Of a DNA stretch of 64,000 nucleotides, positions 22,054 through 31,461 are shown piece by piece (position 1 is the first letter of the stretch; each line of letters begins with the position of its first letter). The notes under the pieces are model-generated. The model was given only the letters and a program-made list of their open reading frames with translations. It had not been told where the DNA came from and ran no database searches. This DNA comes from Takakia lepidozioides (Eukaryota; Streptophyta; Takakiopsida; Takakiales; Takakiaceae), in contig CM060733.1 of the NCBI GenBank assembly GCA_030704615.1, positions 3,968,001 through 4,032,000 of the forward strand, written 5' to 3'. A program made the translations under genes and the position numbers.

Positions 22054-22512
22054 TCAATACTTGATATGGAGTTGTTTCAGCCACGCCGCCGCTCCCATAA
22101 ACCAAGTATAGAAACCTCTCTGCGTTGTCTCAAATGGTTGCCGAACAATCCGCAGTAACGACGAGAAGCTTGCTGCAATAGATGAAGTGTGGTGTTGATA
22201 TTGGTTGTACCCTGCACTCATCAGGTAAGCACGGGCCGCCTTTTCCACCAAGGGATCCTTCATGTGGACATGGCGAATGTCCGGAAGCGACCGAGAACTC
22301 TGAAGCCCACTCCAGCGCTCAAACTTGTTAGAAGATCCCGACGCCGCTACAACATCCCTCAGCGATGTGTATGAATGGCTCCTTTTCATATCAAGCAATT
22401 GTCCTTCTGTCACCTGCTGGAGCTTCCTCTTCCTGTTCGCCAATCTTATCTTACTATAAGACCGCACAAATTGGCCCACGGCGGGGGCTTTCCGCTTGGC
22501 GAGACTGTTCAT
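22054..22512 (-). CDS. Small basic protein of unknown function (152 aa)
   Basis: This is a single open frame on the minus strand. I chose the ATG at 22512 because the open frame upstream of it contains only a GTG. The protein starts MNSLAKRKAPAVGQFVRSYSK and has a strongly basic segment (RLANRKRKLQQ). It then has short motifs that look conserved in style (RSHSYTSLRDVV, SRSLPDIRHV, DPLVEKAARAYL) and a C-terminal half with an aromatic stretch (YTWFMGAAAWLKQL). There is no signal peptide or clear membrane span. Four CACGTG boxes lie within 1 kb upstream. I do not recognise the family. The coherent Ser/Arg motif pattern and the promoter-like upstream region argue for a real gene, but it could be chance. 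Confidence 0.45.
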   Translation of the reverse strand: MNSLAKRKAPAVGQFVRSYSKIRLANRKRKLQQVTEGQLLDMKRSHSYTSLRDVVAASGSSNKFERWSGLQSSRSLPDIRHVHMKDPLVEKAARAYLMSAGYNQYQHHTSSIAASFSSLLRIVRQPFETTQRGFYTWFMGAAAWLKQLHIKY

Positions 22513-22899
22513 ATAGACAACCTTCTTCGCTCCCTGCCTCACTCGGATGCGAACCGCCTCGTGCGGCAAAACAGATCGACACAGAAATTGGTGGTCAAAG
22601 CCTGTGCTTTGAACCACACATGCATTCCTCTACCGTCCTGTGCCCCGCACACAAATCCCCCAAGGTGGATGTGCAAGCAAGCGCCTATACAAAGACTGAA
22701 AGAGACAGAACCCCTCCAGGACAGAGATCACAAGGTGAAGATTGTGTGGAGCAAGAGTAGCCCCCGTAAGGCAGAACGATAGATACAGACAACTGGAAAC
22801 AGCTCCCACCTCGAATCACTATATGCGTTCAGACCACAATCACCATCGCTCCAGTTACAGCTCGTCAGAAGCAAGAGACAAGCGATGCCCTCCCGTCTG

Positions 22900-23469
22900 C
22901 ACGTGGGCGCAGCCACCGCGCTGGCAGCCTCCTGCCATGACCGCCGCCATCAATACCCCTCTTCCTTCCTTTGCAACACTACACTCTCCCCTCCTCTCTC
23001 CTCCCGAGGCTCCGCTAAATATCTCCCTCCGCTATCTTGCTCCACCCCCAACGAACGAATAATCGACGTGTTTCATCCAGAAACCAGCACAGTTCACCCA
23101 TCTCATCCCCACGGCAAGCATCACGTGGCACAGGGACGGGCGTGTGCAGCCGCGTTTGCGTGCCACGCGGGAAATGAAAACTATTCTATGAATATTTAAT
23201 TGTTATTAAATTCCCCTAAAGGAGTATTTCCACGTGGCTATCAAAGTGGCGAGGGAAAAGGGGCTTGTGCGCAAAAAAATAGATGCGTAGGCCGGTCAGA
23301 CTAGTCCCATATTTACCATGTGCCCCTTCGACCCCGCTTACTTACTCCCCAATTCCTTTTCTTTACTGTTGTACAATTCCGGCGGTAGAAAAATCCGCGG
23401 ACAAATATCCACCGCGTGTCGGATATACGTGGGAACACATCGAAAAACCAAACCCTGTTCACCCACGTG
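22900..23469 (-). promoter_or_regulatory. Cluster of four G-boxes upstream of the 22.5-kb gene
   Basis: Palindromic CACGTG occurs at 22900, 23122, 23231 and 23464. G-boxes are the binding sites of plant bZIP and bHLH factors in light and abscisic-acid responses. Their spacing, 390 to 950 bp before the ATG at 22512, fits a promoter. The stretch otherwise contains no gene. Confidence 0.45.
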
Positions 23470-23844
23470 TTGGCTCGGTGGAGAATATTCCGGCGCCTCA
23501 CCCCCCCTCACCACATCTTCCGCTTCCGTACGCTACTTCTTTTTAACCACCGCGGCAGGGCATAATGGTTGGGTCGTCGCCGCGACCTCACTCTTGTTTT
23601 TTAACACAGAAGGGATCTCATATTAAGAAAAGCATGGAAAAAGTAACTTTGCGAGGCCCTTTTGTAGATTTTAAGCACAACTTTGGTTGATTTTTAGCTG
23701 CGCATAAAACCGGAAAAAGAGTAGTCTTGGGACAAATTAAAGAATGCCTTATAAATTTGGATTTCTCTTCATATAGACGCGTCGCATGCGTCTAGCTTTC
23801 TTTGGTAGGTGACTCTTCCAAATAAATTGAGCTGCGGTTCAAAC

Positions 23845-24063
23845 TTTTTTTTTTTTAAAAATATTTAAAAGGAAACACCTGGGAGCGACAGCTCACAAAT
23901 CGATAGAGAGGAGAAAATAAACTCTCCGTAACCTCGCCGTAAGGCTTTCCGACACAGGGAAGGGGGAGAAGAGCGTACCACACCCGTCAACTAGCAGGAT
24001 TTGACCCCAGCGTTGTCCGGATGGCACTCAGCGCACATTACCAACTGAGCTACTGACTGTTGG
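23845..24063 (-). mobile_element. SINE family A, copy 1
   Basis: Read on the minus strand, it begins with box A (TAGCTCAGTTGG) and has box B (GGGTCAAATCC). The body shares GAGAGGAGAAAATAA-type and CACCTGGGAGCGA-type words with the copy at 35182, and it ends in an A tail (T run at 23845-23856 on the plus strand). The internal promoter and tail define a tRNA-derived SINE of about 220 bp. Confidence 0.75.
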
Positions 24064-24259
24064 TCAAACTTAGAATCACATGTTGATTTTTCCCCTTTTG
24101 TCTTTTTTTGGAGTTAGGGGGCGGTTGACGAACCTTTTTTCTTTTTAAAGGCATTAAAGCTTTATTGATCAGGGGAAAAAAAGTAAGCCCCAAAGAGGCA
24201 CGAGGCAAAGAGCACATCCTAACCTTGCTAATTTAAAATATGTGAGATTTACTGAAATA
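24064..24259. other. Non-coding spacer
   Basis: Purine-rich, non-coding DNA between a SINE and a MITE. Confidence 0.4.
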
Positions 24260-24451
24260 CCGTAGTACCTTGGCAACTTCGACACAAATTTTAATATTTC
24301 AAAGATTGTTGAAAATTTTGGAAATTGATTTTATGAAATTAAGTAAATTTGTGAATGATAATAAAACATCTTTGAGAATGTTCCATATGTTGAAATGAAA
24401 CTCTCAAAATAAAATAAATATTCGATTGTCAATCTTGCCAAGGTACTACGG
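24260..24451. mobile_element. MITE with CCGTAG termini, mariner-like
   Basis: The left end CCGTAGTACCTTGGCAA is an exact inverted copy of the right end. The left flank is TA and the right flank reads TTA, consistent with insertion at TA. The 192-bp interior is very AT-rich and non-coding. The terminal hexamer is shared with the element at 25091, so the two are probably related. Confidence 0.75.
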
Positions 24452-25090
24452 TTAGTTTACATAATATCTTGTAAGTATCAGAAGGAAAAAAGAACAAAAA
24501 AAGAACAAAAATGAAAAAGAAGAAGAAAAGAAGATATACATATATATATATTTGGAAACAATTAAGGGAACAAATCTGTAGTTTCTAGAGAAATATTGGA
24601 AAACTACTCTGAAGATTTCCTTGAATGGCACAAAATATCTCTCATATTTCTAGAATTTTGAAGTATTCAAATATGGTGCATTTGGCTTGTGGGTCTGAGG
24701 TTCAACCCCTTGTACTGCCTTCAGGGTGGGGCTCTGCCCCTGTATGCTTCATGGCTCAGAAAGGGAAATTATTTAAGTGCCCCCGAGTCAAGGCCCAGCC
24801 GCTTTGCCTTAGAAATTGGAATTAAGCTTATTACTTTTTTTCTTGGGGGAAAAGGGGGGCGGTGAGGCTGTTTTATTTATTTATATCATAAATTCTTGAT
24901 ATCTTTCTAAGGAACTCGCATTGAGTAAAAGGTAAATTGTGAATTGTTGGCGGGACCATAATTTGACTCGAGGAGGGGGCGCCCACACCGGGTCTTATTG
25001 ACTAACAACGTTCAACCCGTCCATTTGCTTGCTTTTTGGGATGAGGACGATGCCGAGGAAAATCCCACAAATCATAAGTGGGCCATAATA
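24452..25090. other. Non-coding spacer between MITEs
   Basis: A/G-rich DNA with a short TA microsatellite near 24536-24550. No feature was recognised. Confidence 0.4.
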
Positions 25091-25355
25091 CCGTAGAGTC
25101 CTTCAATGTCCGGCGCATTGCTGCCGAATATTTAATTATTTCAGAGAAAGTAGGTCCGACACCTAAATTTAGATTTTTACAATTTTTGAACAAGTTGATC
25201 ACATACACATTTAAATTACCTCTAGGGAGGTAATTAGGGTATATCCTCTAGAGGATAACCCTAACATGGATTTCCTTATCGCTTCGACATTTCTGAATAT
25301 TTCAGATTAAACTAAATTTGATTTAATAAACCCCGGACATCGGTGGACTCTACGG
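25091..25355. mobile_element. MITE with CCGTAGAGTCC termini and TA duplication
   Basis: The left terminus CCGTAGAGTCCTTCAATGTC and the inverted right terminus (CCGTAGAGTCCACCGATGTC when complemented) match at 17 of 20 positions. They are flanked by TA on both sides (25089-25090 and 25356-25357), the signature of Tc1/mariner-type insertion. The centre contains two adjoining palindromes: AATTACCTC-TAGG-GAGGTAATT near 25214, and a TTAGGGT...ACCCTAA stem around CCTCTAGAGG. It is 265 bp and encodes nothing. Confidence 0.8.
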
Positions 25356-25734
25356 TACAGGAGATATTGCCAAACACCGTCATTTTACACAACAGAAAGA
25401 TTGTCCTAGGCCTACCAAGTGGGTTGTTTAGGTGACATATGCTTTATGGTCAAGACGGTAAGAAAAGTGGAGGGGGGCTCGTCTCCTAGATTATAGAAAG
25501 AATGACATGGATTGGGTTTGCGGAACAGACTGGATGGTGTTGTTGTTTTGTCATAGAGCCACCTTAAAAGTGGGCAGTACTTGCCCGCAAGGGGAAGTGG
25601 CTCTTCTATGCGGCCCCCTTGGCGTCTCCGGTTGGCATCGTCCCTCTTTCTGCATTTTTTTTTTTTCTCTACCTATGTATTATAATGTCGGCAGGTGGAT
25701 AGGCAGGCATGTGCCACCTCAAATCATATATATT
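25356..25734. other. Non-coding spacer with a dispersed repeat
   Basis: The stretch around 25590-25650 resembles 19370-19440 on the same strand. Nothing else was recognised. Confidence 0.35.
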
Positions 25735-25850
25735 TACAATCCCCGTGGTACCATACCACCTGGGAAGTACCTAGTTGTGCTTCAATCCACTGAGAAGGTG
25801 TCCACCTTCCGGCCGGAAGGCATTAGCCCTTGGGGGCAAGAGACACCATA
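25735..25850 (+). mobile_element. SINE family B, partial plus-strand copy
   Basis: The word GAAGGTGTCCACCTTCC, the following GGCCGGAAGGCATTAGCCCTT and the ACACCATAA segment match the complement of the copy at 27138-27320. The tRNA-like head is too diverged to identify boxes A and B with confidence. Confidence 0.5.
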
Positions 25851-25872
25851 ATTTATGTACTTTACTTTATAT

Positions 25873-26428
25873 GTGACACCTGCCGGAGCTAGCGTAAATA
25901 AGAGCCTCTTCCCCACGCGTGTACTGCCCCCACCTCACAACAAATATGGCCTACCAAGATTTGTGGGCGCGCTAATGGGGCCTCCTCCGCGCCTACATTT
26001 GATTTTCTGGGTTACCTTGTGATCCATAAAGAGATATTGTGCCCTCCGTGATGTGATGGCTTGATCATACTCACCTTGCTGGGGGTTTATCCACTGTAGC
26101 AGTCACACGTGGCTAGTTGTTAGTAGAGTCCCACCAATAGAAGCATAATGTGTGGATAGTGCCCACTCAGCAGCCGTATATAAAGTGCCATGTGGATGCG
26201 GTCATGTATATCCATCTTGATTTTGTTTGCTTATTGGTGAATTAGAATTAAAAGTTTTCACTTGGGATATGTAGTAATATTGCACGTTTGAGTAGGCGTG
26301 GGAGCAACTCGGTATGACATGATTGCATTGCGGGTTCATATCAGTGTTGCGTGGAGGTTTGATTGCACCTCAAACCCGGGGCGGATCCCAACCAGGCTCT
26401 TATTTACGCTAACTCTGATTGGCGTCAC
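25873..26428. mobile_element. Inverted-repeat DNA element (MITE-like, 556 bp)
   Basis: The left end GTGACACCTGCCGGAGCTAG and following CGTAAATAAGAGCC is matched at the right end in inverted orientation (GTGACGCCAATCAGAGTTAG, CGTAAATAAGAGCC). The inner 20 bases differ at only one position. No clear target duplication is visible, so the superfamily is open. The interior is non-coding. Confidence 0.65.
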
Positions 26429-27137
26429 ACACACATATATATGGATCTGCTGGAGGTAGAAAAATGTTATATGTTATATCCACCTCCGTTTCCGAACAGC
26501 AGGATATGAAGAGTAGAGATAACCACTGTTTGAGAACCGGTGCTTTTGTATTTTGTGTTTGTGTGTTTGATTTGATCTGGAATTGGTTGCCCAAACAGGC
26601 AGGTTACGAACCCTTTTATCGGGCTTTTAGAATGGGAGGTTATAATCCGTGAACAACCAATTACTGGGGTCACTCGTAGACCAGGAAGAAGAGTTATCGG
26701 GGTTCTCTCTTCTTTGTTAACACTATCCAAATTCAAAAATTCAATATAATAGAAATACTCATAAATACCAGCCGGAAGCAATCCATCCATTTGTTCATAA
26801 GCATATAGGCTTACAAATAATAGTTGTTGTGAACCGGCAGTATTTTAGAAAGAAAAAGGCTCCAAAACTCTGGGACCAGAGTATGTCAACTCAAAGTTAA
26901 AGCTAAACATCCGTAAATGCAAAAAAATCAAATATCAGCACAATTTACTGGTTCATAGTTCATATGTAGATGTTGGGGAAAAATGGATTGTCCAAGATGT
27001 TTTTTGCATTTATCTCCTGGGGAGTCGGAACAGATCTTGGTAAGAAAATTTCTCCGGCCCCTGTTCTCAAAAAAAAAAAAAAAACCTCCTCCCCAGTTGT
27101 TTCTGCTAGTGTCCACATGAAGTGATTTTTTCCTCTC
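26429..27137. other. No feature recognised
   Basis: A 107-codon minus-strand open frame (26467-26790) has no motif I can place. An A run lies at 27069-27084. Confidence 0.4.
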
Positions 27138-27320
27138 AAAAAAAAAGTATGACGCCTCCCCAAGGGACCGTAACTTATGGTGTTACTTCACCACAAGGGC
27201 GAACTTACTGCCTTCCAGCTGAAAGGTGGACACCTTCATGACACACCAAACCGTGGTTTGAACCCACAACCACATCCAACGTGGTGGTATGTGCCCATTA
27301 CCACGGGGCTACATGCTGGT
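27138..27320 (-). mobile_element. SINE family B with T-run end
   Basis: On the minus strand the head contains TAGCCCCGTGG (box-A-like) and, about 45 bases on, GGTTCAAACC (good box B). The body contains AGGTGTCCACCTTT and ends in a run of nine T, as in plant SINEs of the Au type. This separates it from family A, which ends in A. Confidence 0.7.
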
Positions 27321-29170
27321 TTCCTCTCACTGTAAGTAAGGGGCACCTTGACTCTACCTAGTCTCTGTCATTCAGGGTATGAAGGTAGTGTGACGCTGAC
27401 TCAGTGTGCAGCTTTGACTGCCATTGACAGTCGCACGTTGTTCAGTTACTCATCAGAGCTGCGACCTCGTTGCTTGCACTTAATGTGCTCAAATGATCAG
27501 GTTTGTGTGAGCCTGATTCCGCCCAACATTCGGGAACACTCTCCATGTCTTGGAAGGGGGGGATGTTTAGATATCTAGCCGTGTGCAGTTGGAAGGAAGG
27601 ATGAACATGGATCCACGGGGATAAGAGAGCCTGCTAGTTCGTGTGGATACAAAGGTGACGATGACCCGTGGCCTTTGTCAGTCACATTTCACGGACCTGA
27701 CAAAAGCCTGTCGAACTTTTTGGACCAGAGCTTTGGTCCAGGCCTATTTCTGGAGAATAGACAAGAGACACCGTGCTTCACAGTTGATGGATGTGAGCTC
27801 TGACTCAGCCTCATAAATGTGCTCCTGGAGAGAATCAATCATCTGTCAGCAGACTCTCAAGTGTGGAAGGGCCCTTACTTTTTGAGTTGAATCATCACCT
27901 TCGGCTAGCGTGCACTCCGTGTCTCAATTCTTTTTTTTCCCTCAATTCTCAACTCGCCCAGTTACTTTCAGCCTCCATCTATAAGAATCAACTCCCTTAG
28001 CGAAGAGAATCAACTTGCGTGCTGAAAGAATGAATGACAATGGTGGAATGTTAGGGTCGGTGACCGTGTTTAGGGCCCCACGTTAGACACCAACTGTCAA
28101 TATCATTTAGCCACTACTTCAGGGATGAGGTGGGTAGGAGGCGTGAATTTAATCTTGGTGTACAGTGTCCACCGCATAAGATTGAAAATTGTTGACTTTA
28201 GCCATTTGTATAATGGTAGGGCCAAATCACTACTGTAGCTTGCCAATCCAGCATGCTGCGCTTGGCCAAAGAGATGTTGAAACTTAAATTCTACTTACGA
28301 CCCTCCTCCAAGAGTTGGGACCATAGAAAACTTCATCCTTGACTTTTGGCAGCTGGAAATTATCACACGAGCAAAGAAGAGATCCACATGGACGCTCAGT
28401 GCCCAAAGAATCCATCGGTCGAAGCAACGACCATTCGCCCACCACCACATTTTGGGCGCTGGTTTGTGGTGTGTACGTGTGTACAAAGAGGAACACGTTG
28501 AATGCCCGGAACAATTTGGTCTGACTGTTTGTCCTATTATTCACTGCAGCCATGGACAATGTTGAGGAATATTTGCAGGATGTGACACCTCACATCGTGA
28601 AAAAGAGAGCTTGGACTAATGACCCCCACAACACTATTTCGATTCTCAGCAACGCTCCAGAGAATCTGCCTTTCACGAGACACACCTTTTAAATTCCTGG
28701 TTGCTGCAAGTTGATGGCCTCTCCCAATGAGCCAGTGACTTCTGTTCGGAGAGAGGTACTTAATAATAAGTCCCAGAGCAGCACTGCGACAGACAGCAAG
28801 GAGCTGCAGTGATGATGAGAGCATGTCAACACAACAATGGGCAGGGCCATACATTCAGACTTTCAGTGTGCGGGCAGCGGCAGGCTCGCAGATCCATGAG
28901 ACTCTGTGTGGCTGCTGCGCTCGCGTACTCGTGGGCTCTACACACTACACACCTGCCATCGGATCGAGAGAGACGACCTCTTTAACATCCATCCCACTTG
29001 CATCCACATTCATCTCTATCGGGCAGTTTTCATTCATTCATCGGTTCCAAACCTGCCATTCTGGCCGGCCCAGGAAACAGAGAACGTGGCAGTGGATGGT
29101 TGGATGATCTGGCGGGAGAAACCGTGTGGAGAAAACGAAGGGGTGGGATTGGTGGAGAAATAGGGTTGCG
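27321..29170. other. Intergenic DNA upstream of the RZ-1 gene
   Basis: No gene or repeat was recognised. The last few hundred bases before 29527 are rich in pyrimidines and GT and probably include the RZ-1 promoter and 5' leader. No convincing TATA box was placed. Confidence 0.35.
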
Positions 29171-29526
29171 CGCCTTGCCAGCATCGTCTTCTTTCGAGCT
29201 CTCGGCGCTTGGGTTTTTTGTGCTTGTGAGGGGCTCAAGAAACCGGCCGTAGATCGCAGCGGCTGCTCGCGATCTGTTATCTATTTGGTTTGTATCCCCT
29301 GATTGAACTTCTCAGTGTTTCTGTGTTTTCAGTAGTCTCTGTCTGTGCTAAGATTAAGCCGTTGAAGTTTTCAGGGTACCAGAGCCCCAGGGTTTCCGTC
29401 CTTCGTGTGCTAAGCTTTCGTGCGGTGTACGTCTTCGTTTCTTGTGGTGTTCTTTCCTTGGCCTGATCGCTGAAGGGTTTCGTCTCTCATCGTTTCAGTT
29501 CTGTCGGGTAATCCGAGCGCAAGGCG

Positions 29527-31461
29527 ATGTCGACCGCTGATGAAGAGTACCGGTGCTTTGTGGGAGGTCTGTCATGGGGAACTTCAGACCGGGATCTGGA
29601 AGACGCTTTCCGATCCTTCGGCAGTGTTTTGGAAGCCAAGGTATGCTTTCCGTTTGCTTTTATGGAAACATGTAGTAAAACGTTTCGAACAATCCTGTGG
29701 GGCGTCTCTTGTTGAGGATATTGGCTTAAATCCATATCTGTAGTCCGGTTTTGGTTTTTGGGTTTCTGTCAGCCTTCAGATTCTCTCTGAAGTACTAGCA
29801 GTCAGGCTTCTAAAGTTTGGCGCTCGGTTGCTGATATGGGTGTTTTACCTCTTACGTGCTATCGCTTTTTGTACACGCGTCTAGCTGATAAAGCGGTTAT
29901 GTTCGTCTCCAGGAGCTTCGTATATACGTAGCAAAATGTTACGAATAATCCTGCGTGGCCCCTCTTGTTGAGGATATGAACTTCTGTCGATAACTGTATG
30001 CCGCCCTTGGTATCTGGTTAACTCTCACAGGCTGTCGCTATATGTCCACGTCTAATCAGAAAGCGGTTATATTCGTCTCGAAGAGCTTTTGTATGTATGG
30101 AGCATGTAGCAAAATGTTTCGGCCCCTCTTGTTGATGTTATTGACTTCTATCCTTACCTGTATTCGGCCTTTGGTATTTGGTTTTCCGTCAGTCTTCAGA
30201 TTAGCTCTTCGGTACTAAAGTCATTCAGGCTTTTTCGGTTTAAAGCTCGGTTTCTTTTGCTAGTGCTTCACTCGTACACGCTATCCCATTTCGTACACGT
30301 CTAGCTCATAAAGCGTTTATGTTGGTCTCAAGAAGCTTTGCATGTATAGTATGCATCTGTGACCGGATGAGTTTTCCCTGCTGCCCATGGTTAGGTTATC
30401 TCTTTTGAGTTTTAGGATGTGACCGACTTGCTGAGTGTTCGTTGTTTTTGGCACGGTTTAGGAAAACAGGCTGCAAATGTGGTAGTGGCTGCAAGTTCCA
30501 TTGTTGCCTGCGCATTTTGTCTCATCACCTGTGATTAAACTTAGCAGTTATGCCACTTATCAAGACCCATATGTCAATGTCCGTGTTGAAACTCCAAACA
30601 ATTAAAGCAACCAGTTTTGAGTGGGCTCTGGACCCTCACCAGGCCAAGCTCTCGACTCACAAGTTTTGCTACGTTGTACAATTCGTTTTGTGGTCGTTTT
30701 TTCCTGCTCACGCCCTAACTTCATGTGATACTGGTAACAGGTGGTGGTTGATAGAGACACAGGCCGCTCACGAGGCTTTGGTTTCGTTACGTTTGGAGAT
30801 GAGCGTTCCATGGATGATGCTATAGATCGCATGCATGGCAAAGATTTAGATGGTCGTCCCATCACCGTGAACAAAGCACAGCCAAAGACTGGAGGTGGGG
30901 GTGGTGGGGACCGATATGGTGGTGGTGGTGGTGGTGGAAGCTACAATGGTGGTGGGAAGGGCTACGGTGGGGGTGGAGGAGGCGGGGGAGGGGGTGGTGG
31001 TGACTGCTTCAAATGTGGCCAACCTGGTCATTGGGCAAGGGAATGCCCTTCTGGTGGTGGGGAGGGGGTGGACGCTACTCCTCTGGCGGCGGCGGTGGCG
31101 GCGGCAGTGATCGTTATGGTAGCAGCCGCGGCGGTGATCGGTATGGAGGAGGAGGGAGCAGTGACCGTTATGGGTCGAGCGGCGGGGTGGTCGCTACAGC
31201 GGCAGTGACCGCAGTGATAAATACGGAGGTTCAGACCGATATAATGGTGGTGGTGACCGCTATGGGAGTGGAGGAGGACGTTCCAGCTCTCACCGGGAGA
31301 GTGGAGGACGCGGGAGCAGTGATCGCTACAGCAGCGGTGGCCCATCTCGGTATGAGAGTAGCAGCGGGCGTGACCGTTCAGGTCCCTATGATCGTCCTGC
31401 AGGTGGTGGCAGTGGTGGAAACGGCACGGCAGCTCGATCTACATACGATGATCGCTACTGA
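29527..31461 (+). CDS. RZ-1: RZ-1-type RNA-binding protein (RRM, CCHC, Gly/Arg/Tyr-rich tail)
   Basis: Exon 1 (29527-29640) encodes [20 protein letters not shown]...EAK with the RNP2 motif CFVGGL. A phase-0 intron with GTATGC donor and AACAG acceptor follows, and exon 2 starts at 30741 ([12 protein letters not shown]) with RNP1 RGFGFVTF. A glycine run, a CCHC knuckle ([14 protein letters not shown]) and a long tail of SDRYG/GGDRYG repeats ending STYDDRY complete the protein. This order is that of Arabidopsis RZ-1 proteins, nuclear factors acting in splicing and cold response. As given, the frame slips twice in G-runs (near 31060-31070 and 31181-31188), one base missing each time. The shifts restore the expected tail reading, so either the gene is damaged or the sequence has G-run errors. 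Confidence 0.85.
29641..30740 (+). repeat. RZ-1 intron carrying three diverged tandem copies
   Basis: The segments beginning near 29668, 29930 and 30108 repeat the same order of words: AAAATGTTTCGAA, CCTCTTGTTGAGGATAT, a CTTGGTATTTGG block and AAAGCGGTTATGTTCGTCTC. They are about 260, 180 and 240 bp long. The array covers much of the 1.1-kb intron. No open frame is kept. Confidence 0.75.

Noticed and set aside
24036-24058. Possible tRNA gene on the minus strand
   Set aside because: Only the tRNA-like head of a SINE family A copy; the same head and body recur at 35182-35415.
26467-26790. Possible organelle-derived insert (minus-strand frame of 107 codons)
   Set aside because: Some wording looked organelle-like at first, but I could not match it to any plastid or mitochondrial gene.
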